A DNA stretch of 64,000 bases from Fen-1362 sp049516395 (lineage in GTDB: Bacteria > Planctomycetota > Phycisphaerae > Sedimentisphaerales > Anaerobacaceae): NCBI GenBank assembly GCA_049516395.1, contig JBEKTD010000003.1:248001-312000 (forward strand). The letters run 5' to 3'. Below are positions 35,773 to 45,313 of this stretch, piece by piece. The notes beneath the pieces are model-generated. The model saw only the letters and a program-made list of their open reading frames with translations, searched no databases and had not been told where the DNA came from. Made by a program: the position numbers and the translations under genes. Numbering within the stretch: position 1 is the stretch's first letter; each line of letters starts with the position of its first letter.

Positions 35773-37224
35773 ATGTTTATGAAAACCGTTAAGATTGAAA
35801 TTTTTTGTTTGTTTGTGTTGCTTAGTTTTAATAGCGCCTGGTCTGCTCCGGCAGCATTGCCGGCCTTTCCTGGCGCCGAAGGTTTCGGGATGGGCGCTAT
35901 CGGCGGCCGAGGCGGCCAGGTTATTGAAGTTACCAATCTCAATGACAGCGGTCTGGGCAGTTTAAGGGCGGCCGTAGATTCAGAAGGCCCAAGAATTGTC
36001 GTTTTTCGTGTTGGGGGCTATATTGAACTGAAGTCAGTGTTGGATATTAACAAACCGTATATTACAATTGCCGGCCAGACTGCTCCGGGTGATGGAATAT
36101 GTCTTAAGAATTACTATATTGCTGTGCACACTGACAACGTGATTATTCGTTATTTGCGTGTGCGGTCCAGCGATATCGCAAAAGAGGAATTCGACGCCAT
36201 CTCGGTTTTTACCGGCCACAATATTATCATCGACCATTGCTCGGCGAGCTGGTCAACGGACGAAACCATTTCAGTTGCTTCAAAAAAAGGCGACTTGGGG
36301 AATGTTACAGTCCAGTGGTGTATGATTACCGAGAGCTTAAATTGTTCTGTTCATCATAAGGGCTGCCATGGTTATGGTTCTTTAATCCGTGGCGGCTATG
36401 GCAATGGCATTACATATCATCACAATCTTTATGCCCATAATGCCGGCCGAAGCCCCCGTCCGGGTAATTATAATGACTCTGCGATTGACCCATGTGGTTT
36501 GTTTTTCGATTTCCGTAATAATGTGGTTTATAACTGGGGGGGTGAGTATGCAGGGTACAATGATGACGGTAAAAACGAGGATAATAGTTTTACCAAAATG
36601 GACTTTGTGAATAACTACTATATAAAAGGCCCCAACTCCACAGGCAGTTATGCTTTCAGAGAAACGACCACTTGTTGTAAGGCATATTTCATCGGTAACT
36701 GGATGGATGGTAATTGTCCAAAGGATCCATGGAGCCTTGTTGAATTTGTTGGTTTTACTCAGGCGCAAAAAGATGCGTATAAACAATCAGCCCCAATAAC
36801 GGTTGCACCTGTAGCCGCTGAGGATGCGTCAACAGCGTATACGCGGGTTTTAGCCGATACCGGCTCGGTATTTCCTGTCCGGGATGCAGTGGACAAACGT
36901 GTTGTGGACAGCGTGACAAAAAAAACGGGCGGTATAATTAATCATATAGAAGAAGTCGGCGGCTATCCGATGATGGAGTCCGGCACACCGCCTGTCGATA
37001 GCGACCACGACGGGATGCCTGATAAGTGGGAGTTGGCTGTCGGCCTTAATCCTTTTGATGCAAATGATGCCCTCGGTGACCGCGATGGCGATGGTTATAC
37101 CAATATTGAAGAATATATTAACTGGCTGCCGCTGGGAAAGCCGATGCCGGGCAAATCGGCAAATGTTAATAGTGTCCGTGTGGTTGAACCTAACAGTGCT
37201 TCGCGGACAAGCGTTAGGCGTTAA
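35773..37224 (+). CDS. Pectate lyase (PL1) with TSP3-type repeat
   Basis: 483 residues; the ATG directly follows the CE8 stop (M3 at 35779 is an alternative). Signal peptide to about 24. The mature start FPGAEGFGMGAIGGRGG and TIAGQTAPGDGICL, DHCSASWSTDE and FDFRNNVVYNW identify the same PL1 branch as the enzyme at 32981. A calcium-binding TSP3-like segment (DSDHDGMPDKWE, DRDGDGYTN) lies near the C-terminus, but no dockerin module, so it may be periplasmic or free. Extra Cys residues (VHHKGCHGYG, TTCCKAYF) suggest disulfides. Confidence 0.9.
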   Translation: MFMKTVKIEIFCLFVLLSFNSAWSAPAALPAFPGAEGFGMGAIGGRGGQVIEVTNLNDSGLGSLRAAVDSEGPRIVVFRVGGYIELKSVLDINKPYITIAGQTAPGDGICLKNYYIAVHTDNVIIRYLRVRSSDIAKEEFDAISVFTGHNIIIDHCSASWSTDETISVASKKGDLGNVTVQWCMITESLNCSVHHKGCHGYGSLIRGGYGNGITYHHNLYAHNAGRSPRPGNYNDSAIDPCGLFFDFRNNVVYNWGGEYAGYNDDGKNEDNSFTKMDFVNNYYIKGPNSTGSYAFRETTTCCKAYFIGNWMDGNCPKDPWSLVEFVGFTQAQKDAYKQSAPITVAPVAAEDASTAYTRVLADTGSVFPVRDAVDKRVVDSVTKKTGGIINHIEEVGGYPMMESGTPPVDSDHDGMPDKWELAVGLNPFDANDALGDRDGDGYTNIEEYINWLPLGKPMPGKSANVNSVRVVEPNSASRTSVRR

Positions 37225-37258
37225 TTAAGTTTTTTTGGAAATTTTGAAGAATATTTTG

Positions 37259-38260
37259 ATGGATAAGCTAACAGTAGTAAACATAGGCGGCTTTGGCCAT
37301 TCAGATGCGGTTTTTCGTGATTTGGTTGGAATGCAGGAAGCCGAACTGATTGGGTTGGCTCCGGCGTATCAGGGTGAAGACATTTCGAAACCCCTGGGGC
37401 TTCAGCCGGGTGTCGGGAAGAAGGTATATGATGACTATAAACAGATGCTAAAGGAACTAAAACCTGATGTGGCGATAATCAGCACAAGACTTGACCTTAT
37501 ACCACCGCTGATAATGGATGCCGCCGATACGGGTTGTCACGTAATAGCTGAAAAACCGCTTGCTCTTGATTTGACAATGCTGGAAAAAGTCCGCAAATCA
37601 GTGGAGCGGAATAAAATTAACCTTATGGCTATGCTGACTATGCGCAGTGCCCCTCAATTTGTAGCCGCCCGGCAGGTTTATGACAGCGGTGCCATTGGTG
37701 AGGCTGTTTTAGTTAATGCCCGGAAGAGCTACAAATGGGGTACGAGACCCAACTGGTTTGGAGACAAGGACAAGTACGGCGGCACAATAGGGTGGGTCGG
37801 CATACACGCCTTTGATTATATCAATTATATTACGGGTTTGGGTTTTACCAAAATTGCTGCGATGCAAAGTAATTTTGCACATAGCGAACGGGCTGCCTGT
37901 GAAGATAATTGTGCTCTTGTGGCCCAACTTGGCAATGGCGGACACGCTACGATAAGTGTCGATTATTGCCGTCCGGAAATTGCCACTACTCACGGGGATG
38001 ACTGGATAAGAATCGTCGGGACAAAAGGAGTGCTTGAGGCAAGCGGCTCCCGAAAAGAATGTTCTGTTATCAGTAAAGATAAAGGCACTTTTCAGTATCC
38101 GCTGCCCGACGGAAAAGGTAAGATATTCAACACGTTTCTTTCGAATGTTCTTGATGGCAAAAGCAATGACGAAATCGCACAGGTATCTTTTATGCTTACA
38201 AAAGTGTGCCTGATTGCCCGCGAGGCTGCTCGAAAGAACAAGGTTTTGAACATAGAATAA
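37259..38260 (+). CDS. Gfo/Idh/MocA oxidoreductase 1
   Basis: 333 residues from ATG 37259. The Rossmann start is KLTVVNIGGFGHSD, and EKPLALDL is the usual catalytic-lysine motif (EKP). The C-terminal alpha/beta domain contains GWVGIHAFDYINYITG, where the His is typically catalytic. The family oxidises or reduces sugars with NAD(P)(H). It lies 34 nt after PL1 and 2 nt before a second Gfo/Idh gene, so it may handle neutral sugars or aldonic acids from pectin side chains. Exact substrate unknown. Confidence 0.85.
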   Translation: MDKLTVVNIGGFGHSDAVFRDLVGMQEAELIGLAPAYQGEDISKPLGLQPGVGKKVYDDYKQMLKELKPDVAIISTRLDLIPPLIMDAADTGCHVIAEKPLALDLTMLEKVRKSVERNKINLMAMLTMRSAPQFVAARQVYDSGAIGEAVLVNARKSYKWGTRPNWFGDKDKYGGTIGWVGIHAFDYINYITGLGFTKIAAMQSNFAHSERAACEDNCALVAQLGNGGHATISVDYCRPEIATTHGDDWIRIVGTKGVLEASGSRKECSVISKDKGTFQYPLPDGKGKIFNTFLSNVLDGKSNDEIAQVSFMLTKVCLIAREAARKNKVLNIE

Positions 38261-38262
38261 TA

Positions 38263-39498
38263 ATGGAACAGGCGATGATTAAATTGGCGATGGTAGGTGC
38301 AGGCGGATACGCTTATGAATTGATAAAGCGCATCTGCGACTTGCCCGACAAAATAAAACTCGTTGCCGTTACGAGCAATCCGGTGAGGAAAGATTCCGGC
38401 AGGTTGTTCTGTCAGAGCAAAGGCATTCCCGTTTATGATGATACTGACCAGATGATTAAGAGCGTTAAGGGGATTGCTGATGTGATTTATATTCCGGTAC
38501 CAATTCACAAACATTTTAGTTTGACTGCCAAGTGCATAGATGCCGGTTTTGATATTTTTCTTGAGAAGCCGCCGGTTGCTACCATACAAGACCTGGATGA
38601 GTTGACGAGATATGCATCGAAGCGAGGTAAAAGGGTTCCTGTCGCGTTTCAATATCTGTATTCCGCGATCATACAGGAGTTAAAGAAACGGATTGTGGAA
38701 GGCCGTTACGGAAAGATAAAACGAGTACGGGGCATGGCCGGCTGGCCGAGATTCGATACATATTATAATCGCACTGAGTGGGCGGGAAAGCTTCGTATAA
38801 ATGGCGATTGGGTCCTGGACGGAACTATAAACAATCCTCTGGCTCATATGCTGAGTGACGAACTATATCTTGCTTCTATGAAGCCGGGCGCGATGGCGGA
38901 ACCTGTAAGTGTCCAGGCGGAGCTGTATCATGGCCATGATATTGAGAGCGAGGACACAAGCAGTTTAAGGATTATGACCGATAAAGGCGTTGAGATACTG
39001 TTTAATGCTTCGCTTTGTTCCGATGCAAAAATGGACCCGTTTGTTATTATCGAATGCGAAAAGGCGAAAATCGAATATACCGGTTTTTGTAAGGCAACGA
39101 TAATGCTTAAAAACGGAGAAGTTGACCGTATAAACGACGATAATGAGAAACGCATCAATATGCTTGTAAAACTGGCTGAGCAATATGAAAATGGGGCTCA
39201 GTATCCGGTGAGTCTCGAGACGTGCAGACCTTTTACGCTGGTGGTGAACGGCGCATTCGAATCGTGCGGTTATCCCCATTCGATTGACAAAAAATACCTG
39301 ACATTTCGTGAACAGAGCGATTCTAATGGCGGTACTATTAAGACGATAATCGAAGATATTGACCATATTTTGCGCGTTGCTCATGAAAACGGCAAACTGT
39401 TTTCCGAAGTTGGCGCGGCATGGGCTAAAAAGTCCAGCGTCTTTGATTTGAGGGGGTATAAAAAATTCCCCACCACTGCTCGTTTTGAATTTGAATAG
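38263..39498 (+). CDS. Gfo/Idh/MocA oxidoreductase 2
   Basis: 411 residues from ATG 38263; ATG 38275 is an alternative nearer the Rossmann strand (IKLAMVGAGGYAYE). It contains the EKPPVA motif and a C-terminal substrate domain. The upstream frame reaches 38206 but overlaps the previous gene by 55 nt, so the later start is preferred. It is last in the CE8-PL1-Gfo/Idh run. Paired Gfo/Idh genes often act in sequence or as a complex on sugar derivatives; no substrate can be deduced here. Confidence 0.83.
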   Translation: MEQAMIKLAMVGAGGYAYELIKRICDLPDKIKLVAVTSNPVRKDSGRLFCQSKGIPVYDDTDQMIKSVKGIADVIYIPVPIHKHFSLTAKCIDAGFDIFLEKPPVATIQDLDELTRYASKRGKRVPVAFQYLYSAIIQELKKRIVEGRYGKIKRVRGMAGWPRFDTYYNRTEWAGKLRINGDWVLDGTINNPLAHMLSDELYLASMKPGAMAEPVSVQAELYHGHDIESEDTSSLRIMTDKGVEILFNASLCSDAKMDPFVIIECEKAKIEYTGFCKATIMLKNGEVDRINDDNEKRINMLVKLAEQYENGAQYPVSLETCRPFTLVVNGAFESCGYPHSIDKKYLTFREQSDSNGGTIKTIIEDIDHILRVAHENGKLFSEVGAAWAKKSSVFDLRGYKKFPTTARFEFE

Positions 39499-39942
39499 GA
39501 AGCAGGGTGTAAAAATTTATGCGACTGCGAGAGTGTTGTGAATTTAGAGGGAATGGCCCAACGTTTTGCCATTAAATGTTACTTCGGAAATGCTGTACTC
39601 CGTGCTGAATAGCATCGGAAATTGAGCTAGTGTGCGCAACGAATTTTGAGCCACCTAGGTTAATAAATATAGCGTTAATTTCAGCACTGTCTGCGTTTGT
39701 CAAGCGTTTTTAGGACTGCTGAAAGCTTGTTAAATTTATAATATTTGCTGTCCTACTCAAAAATTAATCTGGCCATAAAAGTTGACGTTATTTGGATTCG
39801 GAAGGGGGAAATTGCTCATTGGCAGGTTGATATTGACTGATTTGGAAAGGGCTTTTTCTGGCCGGGACGTGTTTTTTGCTGAATCTTCATTGTTAGTGCA
39901 GACGTTCTCTGTGTTGCTTGACAACCAGGGCATGATTTGTAT
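39499..39942. other. Intergenic, likely decayed insertion-sequence flank
   Basis: AT-rich and without a gene. It follows the truncated transposase 3' end (minus strand), so it probably contains that element's original right flank, but no inverted repeat end could be identified. Confidence 0.4.
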
Positions 39943-40198
39943 TCAGGCAACTCGGCTGTAATTGTGATGCAGGCCGCCGAGGATGGCTTTACTGATGATC
40001 TTGCCATTCGTCTGAACAGGCCGATGTACAGGCGAATCCTTCTCAAGCGACATGTGCGTTCTGCTGATGTTGTAATATTCATTGATGTATTCGTCCAGCA
40101 CGCTATGCAGATGTCTTTCATTAAGAATAATCATGTGGTCCAGACACTCTCGGCGCAGCGTGCCGATGACGCGTTCTGCAATCGGATTTTGCCATGGC
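39943..40198 (-). pseudogene. Truncated IS transposase (C-terminal rve fragment)
   Basis: About 85 residues remain: the last part of a DDE integrase-type transposase with PWQNPIAERVIGTLRREC (third catalytic acid region), LDEYINEYYNISRTHMSLEK and the usual GGLHHNYSRVA end. Its N-terminal part is lost exactly where the GTACTATAAAA end of another IS family begins (40199), so that element's insertion or recombination broke it. Confidence 0.8.
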
Positions 40199-40284
40199 GT
40201 ACTATAAAAAAACTCATCCAACGTTAAGTATTTGGTAGAGTTGACCTTAAAGCAGCTTATTTTGTTGAAATTGGTCAATTTAAG
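40199..40284. repeat. Solo left end of the 1.2-kb IS family
   Basis: Starts GTACTATAAAA and continues through a conserved CAGCTTATTTTGTTGAAATT stretch, matching the left ends at 40504, 49230 and 51517. No matching right end follows. Confidence 0.75.
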
Positions 40285-40364
40285 CTGCCACGCACCATTT
40301 CCCCCAGAAGGCATTTTTCATGTGATACGGCCACGAGCGCGCCCCCGCTATTACGTAAGTTGTT

Positions 40365-40398
40365 TGCTGTCAAGCACCTGTGCCTGACAGCATTTTTT
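40365..40398 (+). terminator. Rho-independent terminator near att-like sequence
   Basis: TGCTGTCA (40365-40372) pairs with TGACAGCA (40385-40392) and is followed by six Ts. Just upstream (40343) is CCCCCGCTATT, similar to the tRNA-Met 3' end at 4546. Confidence 0.6.
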
Positions 40399-40503
40399 AC
40401 TGGGGGACGAAAAAGGCACTTGCAACAGATTTGCAACAGAAATTCCAGACATTGCTTTGGAACTTGCCGTTCTTGCCCGGTCAATAAGGTCATTACGAAT
40501 GGC

Positions 40504-41730
40504 GTACTATAAAAATATTCATCCGACCTTAAGTATTTAGGAAAGCTGGTCTTACAAGCAACTTATTTTATTGAAATTGGTCGATTTTCCTATGGTTATG
40601 GACTATAATTCCTGCTTTTTATCAATGTTGTGGGAGACCTTATGAAAATTCGGCCTTTGGCTATATTATTGACGATGCTGGCAGGATGGATAAACAGACA
40701 CCAGCAGGACGTTATTGAGTATCTGAAGACGGAAAACACCATTCTCAGAGGCAAACTTGGCAAGAAGAGGATAATTCTTACTAATGAGCAGAAGAGACTA
40801 TTGGCTGTATCAGGTAAAAGGCTGGGTCGTAAGGTTTTGTCTGAGATTTGCTGTGCATTCTCACCGGACACAATACTTAAATGGCACAGAAAGCTGATAG
40901 CAACCAAGTATGATGGCAGCAGGAACAGAAAAATCGGCAGGCCCAGGATATCGGAAGAACTTGAAGAGCTTGTTATAAAGATTGCACGGTATAACCGTAG
41001 CTGGGGTTATTTAAGGATAGCGGGCCAGCTAAAGTACCTTGGCTATAGAATATCACATAGGACGATAGCTTATATTTTGAAAAGGAATGGCTTGGAGCCA
41101 AGTCCGAACAGATTGAAAAAGACCACCTGGAAGGAATTCATCAAATCGCATTGGGAATCGCTTGCCGCCATAGACTTTTTCACTACAGAGATTTATACCT
41201 TGAAGGGCTTGACGAGGTATATGATTTTAGTGGTCATAGATTACTCAACCAGGAAGGTAGAAGTCGCAGGCATCATACAGCAGGCCTATGGTGACTGGAT
41301 GAAACAGATGGCAAAGAATCTGACAGACCCGTTAGGGGGTTTTCTAAAGGATAAGGTGTATCTGATCCACGACAGGGACCCATTATATACAGAAGCATTC
41401 AGGAATATGCTGGAATCATCGGGTATAAAGACGGTACGCACGCTGCCTATGGCCCCTAATCTGACACCGGTTGTTGAGAGATTTATCAGGACTATAAAAT
41501 CGGAATGCCTGGGAAGGATGCTCATCTTTGGTGAATCTCACCTGAGGTATTGTATTGAGCAGTATTGTCTTCATTACCACCATGAGAGACCTCATCAAGG
41601 GCTTGGTAACAATATGATTGAACCGCCGCCACAGGGCAGTGGTGAAATCATCTGTCATGAACGCATAGGTGGGCTTTTGAAATCATACAGGAGGGCGGCC
41701 TGATGGATGGGATGAATATTTTTACAGTTC
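40504..41730 (+). mobile_element. Intact ~1.23-kb insertion sequence with integrase-type transposase
   Basis: Terminal inverted repeats ACTRTAAAAATATTCATCC at 40506-40524 and (inverted) 41710-41728 match in 18 of 19 bases. The outer GTAC/GTTC may belong to the TIR or to the target. One transposase gene fills the interior. Other ends of the family lie at 40199, 49230-49418 and 51517-51705. No clear target duplication was found. Confidence 0.85.
40642..41703 (+). CDS. DDE (rve) transposase of the IS
   Basis: 353 residues from ATG 40642 (GGGAG upstream); the GTG at 40630 is less likely. The N-terminus has HTH-like features (FSPDTILKWHRKLIA), then an HTH_21-like region (NRSWGYLRIAGQL). The catalytic core carries AIDFF (first Asp), HDRDPLYT (second Asp) and NLTPVVERFIRTIKSEC (Glu). 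The C-terminus HYHHERPHQGLG and GGLLKSYRRAA is typical. It moves the IS and could also mobilise the 189-bp derivatives. It looks intact. Confidence 0.9.
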   Translation: MKIRPLAILLTMLAGWINRHQQDVIEYLKTENTILRGKLGKKRIILTNEQKRLLAVSGKRLGRKVLSEICCAFSPDTILKWHRKLIATKYDGSRNRKIGRPRISEELEELVIKIARYNRSWGYLRIAGQLKYLGYRISHRTIAYILKRNGLEPSPNRLKKTTWKEFIKSHWESLAAIDFFTTEIYTLKGLTRYMILVVIDYSTRKVEVAGIIQQAYGDWMKQMAKNLTDPLGGFLKDKVYLIHDRDPLYTEAFRNMLESSGIKTVRTLPMAPNLTPVVERFIRTIKSECLGRMLIFGESHLRYCIEQYCLHYHHERPHQGLGNNMIEPPPQGSGEIICHERIGGLLKSYRRAA

Positions 41731-42107
41731 TAGTGAAAGGATGGCTGCCTATGCCAGCCATGGCTAAAGACAAGGTATGCCTTAAATACTTGTCGGGGTA
41801 TAGAGGGGTGACATTCGGTAACGGTTTGACGGATAAAGAGTTACGCGTTTTGGCGGTGTTCAAAAGGTGACAAAAGTGCCATCAATTTCCGGCATAGTGT
41901 GCTAAAAATCCGGTATCTCCAGGTCCTTATATGATGCCCCCGCTATTGGTTTGCAGAGATAACTTCCTGGTCAACGGGTAGTTATCTCTTTTTCTTTACA
42001 CCCAAATTAACCCGCTATTAACCTCCGACCTTGTACCTTTTTACTTCAAGGTCGGATAGATGAAGGGGGTCTGTCAGGCCAGGGCCATTCTCGAACAAGT
42101 CGAAAAA
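41731..42107. other. Intergenic between IS and signalling cluster
   Basis: No gene seen. CCCCCGCTATT occurs again at 41937, the third copy in the window. AT-rich otherwise. Confidence 0.4.
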
Positions 42108-42135
42108 ATAATCGCCGGATAATTCCAGCGATTAT
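42108..42135 (-). terminator. Terminator of the signalling operon
   Basis: ATAATCGC at 42108-42115 and GCGATTAT at 42128-42135 pair perfectly. On the minus strand a T-run follows (AAAAAA on plus). The stem includes the stop codon of the last receiver gene. Confidence 0.8.
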
Positions 42136-42521
42136 CCCACGTGTACGCCAATAAGCCGGCTTATTTCCATCAGCAGATTGTCTAAATCATATGGCTTGGA
42201 CATGAACGCATATCGATCGATATCGTGATATCGCGAGCCGATTTCCTGCGTTTTCTTTGTGATAAGGCAGGTCAGGAATATCACCGGGATATTTTGGGTC
42301 GTCGGGTCTTCCTGCAGCGCTGCCGCCACCTGCGTGCCATCCATATCAGGCATCAGGATATCGAGCAGAATCAGGTCCGGCTTTTCCTCCTTTGCCAGAT
42401 TTATGGCCTTAAGACCGCTTTCTGCCGTGATTACTCTGTACCCTTTTGCCAACAGCGTTTTGGCAAGAATCAGCACCGCATCCGGCTCATCGTCGACCAC
42501 AAGTAATTTTGCACCGTCCAT
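42132..42521 (-). CDS. Stand-alone response regulator receiver
   Basis: 129 residues from the ATG at 42521 (GAAAGGA upstream); the longer frame to 42641 overlaps the kinase gene and is rejected. Receiver motifs: DDE near 11-13, phosphoacceptor Asp in LLDILMPDMDG, Thr in IFLTC and Lys in MSKPYD. There is no output domain. It is last in the seven-gene signalling run and directly follows a multi-PAS kinase, its probable phosphodonor. It may pass the phosphate on or act as a sink. Confidence 0.9.
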   Translation of the reverse strand: MDGAKLLVVDDEPDAVLILAKTLLAKGYRVITAESGLKAINLAKEEKPDLILLDILMPDMDGTQVAAALQEDPTTQNIPVIFLTCLITKKTQEIGSRYHDIDRYAFMSKPYDLDNLLMEISRLIGVHVG

Positions 42522-42546
42522 TTTTTTCCTTTCAACATACCCAACC

Positions 42547-45093
42547 TTATGCTTTGTTCGACGACAGGTAGGCAACGCCTGCCTCTCTTGCCTTTTCGAT
42601 AAGTGACCGACCTGTTTGTCCATCATCGGGATACGCAGCATACCCTGTCAGCAGGTCAAGTTTGGAACTAAGGTTTTTATCAGTCAGATGACATTCAATC
42701 GCCTGCGTTAACCTTTGGCATACCGCCGCGGCCTCGTTGGTGTCGCAATTTTCGAGCACTACGAGAACCTCTTTTGTGCCCTGTATGATGATATTGTCGG
42801 TGTTTTGCCGCAGGTTTTGTTCAAGAACCACGGAGATGTCCTTGAGAATGGTCTGTATCTGCGTAGGATCCATCTGGATAATGGGCTTTGTCGAAATAAG
42901 AATGACCGCGGCTTCGCCGCCGGCTTTGAGCGACGATTTGACCGCGTTATCGGCACTTTCAGTGAAGATATCTTCGGCGCTGAGATGCGGTATGGTGAAG
43001 GATATCTTCATTCCGCTGCCGGTGTCGGACTCAGCCCAGATTTTTCCGTTGTGCAGATTGACGAGGCCCTTGCATATAGCCAGGCCCAGGCCGGTGCCCT
43101 TCTCGCCGGGTCCCATCTTTCTGTCAAACTGCGTAAACTTTTCGAACATTCTGGGAATATCGTTCTTCGCAACGCCGCGACCTGTGTCTTTGACAAAGAT
43201 GAAGACCTCATCGTTACGGTCTTCACAGCCGACGTCTATGGAGCCGCCCTGGGGCGTGAACTTGAGACTGTTAGAAAGAAGATTTGAGATAACTTCTTTT
43301 ATTCTGTCGGCATCGGCGTACAGAATGACCGGATGGGCGGGGAGCTGACAGGACAAATTGATGTGTTTTTTTCCTGCCTGCTGACTGTATTCATTGACGG
43401 TTTCCGCTATGAGACGACAGATGTCGGCATCAATTCTGTAAAGCTCTGTTTTGCCGGATTCTATTTTGGAGATGTTCAACAAAGCGTCAACAATTCTCGC
43501 GAGCCGATTGAGGTTCCTCATCGCCATATCGAGTATCTCTTTCTGCCCGGAGACAATTTTACCCGGTATCTCGTCGATGAGCAGCTTGACGGCCCCGGAA
43601 ATAATAGACAGCGGCGTGCGCAGCTCATGCGACGCTATTGAGACAAATTCATCTTTCAAATCATTGAACTTTATTAGCTGCTCGTTTGCTTCTTTAAGCT
43701 CTATTTCGACCTTCTTGCGCTCGAGGAATTGCTCTTCGTTCTTCTGCAGCTTCTCCTCCGCCCGCACACGCTCGGTGATGTCATAAATAGTAATGAGGAT
43801 CATCTGCACAGAGTCAAGGCGTCGGGCATTGAAAAGCATTGTTTTCGGTCCGATGGTCTCGAAGTCGTGATCAATCTCGTAGTTATTAAAGGCGCTGTTT
43901 TTGGGAAGAACCTCCTCCAGGAAATGTCGCAGTTCGGGAATGTTCCACTGCCGGTTGCCTAAATCGTAAATAAACCGGCCCTCGGTTTCCTTATGGTTAA
44001 CCTTAAAAGTCTGGTAGAAGGCGCTGTTGGCTGAGATTACCTTCAGGTCATTACCCAGCACTATCAAGGGCTCCTGTATCGTCTCTACGATGTTTTCAGC
44101 GTATTCGCGAGCATCCTCGATTGCCTGCTGTGCTTTCTTGTGTTCGGTGATGTCATCGATAGCCAGGAGGATGATTCGCTCTTTTCCCGGCGCCCTTTGG
44201 ATTTGCCGGGCATTCAAACGCATTATGCGCTTGCCAATGGTAGTAAAATCGTGTTCAACCTCATAGTTATCAAAGGTCGATTTTTGGGGAAGGATGGTTT
44301 CCAGCAGTTCCCGCAGCCTGGGAATATTCCACTGTTTATTGCCCAGGTCATAAATAAGCTGCCCCACGGTCTCTTCAGGTTTTACCTTGAAGAATTCATA
44401 AAAGGAACGGCTGACTTTGACTACCCTTAAATCCTGGTCCAGAGCGATTAAGGGTTCACGCACGGTATTGATGACGTTCTCGGCGAATTCACTGGCTTCA
44501 TCTGCGGATTTTTTAATAACCACCAGTTCTTTCCGGGTCTTTTCCAGGCCGGCTTCCATCTCCTTACGCTCGGTGATGTCGCGAGCAATTGTGGAAGCTC
44601 CTATTATTTTTCCAGAGGGGTTCTTAATCGGAGAGATTGTCAGCGAAACATCGATTATTTGGCCATCTTTTCTCCTGCGTTGAGTTTCATAATGCTTTAT
44701 GGTCTCTCCGCACGCTATCTTTGTTAAAACTTCTTTGTACTCATCAAGGTGACTGGGCGGCATTAATAAAGATATGGACTTTCCTACGATGTCCTTGGCA
44801 TTATACCCATATGCAATTTCTGCCCCTTTATTCCAGCTTATAATGGTACCATCTAATTCCTCGCCTATTATTGCGTCATCAGCAAATTCCACAATTGCAG
44901 CCAATCTGCTGTGAGTTTCTTCCAATTTCCTGCGCTCGGCGATATCTCCTAAAAGTTCCCCAGCCTTCGCTAAATTTCCTTTTAAGGCCTCCCCGGCAGA
45001 AGCCCCGACACCAACAATGGGAAAAAATGTTATTTTGTGACCCGCAGGCATAATCTTTTTCTTTTTTGGCGTTACTCTTATTTTTTTCTGCAT
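42547..45093 (-). CDS. Multi-PAS sensor histidine kinase with CheB-like N-terminal relic and GGDEF-like tail
   Basis: 848 residues, cytosolic (no membrane helix). Residues about 24-36 (FFPIVGVGASAGEA) match the opening strand of CheB methylesterases, but the rest of that domain is gone. PAS domains: about 65-180, 205-320 and 325-440. HisKA: SHELRTPL near 500. HATPase_c: N-box NLLSNSLKF, G1 DTGRGV, G2 GTGLGLAICKGL. The last 120 residues resemble a degenerate GGDEF domain (LTGYAAYPDDGQTGRSLIEKA) without GGDEF residues. The kinase should autophosphorylate on His and pass phosphate to nearby receivers. Confidence 0.88.
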   Translation of the reverse strand: MQKKIRVTPKKKKIMPAGHKITFFPIVGVGASAGEALKGNLAKAGELLGDIAERRKLEETHSRLAAIVEFADDAIIGEELDGTIISWNKGAEIAYGYNAKDIVGKSISLLMPPSHLDEYKEVLTKIACGETIKHYETQRRRKDGQIIDVSLTISPIKNPSGKIIGASTIARDITERKEMEAGLEKTRKELVVIKKSADEASEFAENVINTVREPLIALDQDLRVVKVSRSFYEFFKVKPEETVGQLIYDLGNKQWNIPRLRELLETILPQKSTFDNYEVEHDFTTIGKRIMRLNARQIQRAPGKERIILLAIDDITEHKKAQQAIEDAREYAENIVETIQEPLIVLGNDLKVISANSAFYQTFKVNHKETEGRFIYDLGNRQWNIPELRHFLEEVLPKNSAFNNYEIDHDFETIGPKTMLFNARRLDSVQMILITIYDITERVRAEEKLQKNEEQFLERKKVEIELKEANEQLIKFNDLKDEFVSIASHELRTPLSIISGAVKLLIDEIPGKIVSGQKEILDMAMRNLNRLARIVDALLNISKIESGKTELYRIDADICRLIAETVNEYSQQAGKKHINLSCQLPAHPVILYADADRIKEVISNLLSNSLKFTPQGGSIDVGCEDRNDEVFIFVKDTGRGVAKNDIPRMFEKFTQFDRKMGPGEKGTGLGLAICKGLVNLHNGKIWAESDTGSGMKISFTIPHLSAEDIFTESADNAVKSSLKAGGEAAVILISTKPIIQMDPTQIQTILKDISVVLEQNLRQNTDNIIIQGTKEVLVVLENCDTNEAAAVCQRLTQAIECHLTDKNLSSKLDLLTGYAAYPDDGQTGRSLIEKAREAGVAYLSSNKA

Positions 45094-45149
45094 ATTTCCT
45101 TCCTAAATAAAAAACCAAAGGCCTGTATTTCTACAGAACCTCGGCTGCC

Positions 45150-45209
45150 TCAGGAAAAGCAATTAAACAAGTTATCCTTACTTGCTCCTTTGTCTGTTGC
45201 CGCTTTCAT
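45150..45209 (-). other. Mini-ORF upstream of the PAS kinase
   Basis: A 19-codon frame with AAGGGGACCGCGAT before ATG. A sister frame with a very similar leader lies at 45719-45775. Likely remnants of a duplication or leader peptides. Confidence 0.3.
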
Positions 45210-45235
45210 ATCGCGGTCCCCTTAAAGATAAATGC

Positions 45236-45313
45236 TTATTTTCTCGCAGTAGCCGTAGCTGTGCTTTTTTCGTCTTCACTCGTTGCCTCACGCTTAGGCA
45301 AGGCCAATTCCCA
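45236..45313 (-). pseudogene. Remnant of a deleted histidine kinase 3' end
   Basis: Reads LPKREATSEDEKSTATATARK then stop, clearly related to the C-terminus LPKREVTSEGKEIAVAAAAI of the kinase at 45788. It is preceded by a piece identical to the G2-box DNA GGAATTGGCCTTGC of that kinase, so the intervening sequence was deleted across a repeated CCTTGC. Confidence 0.7.
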
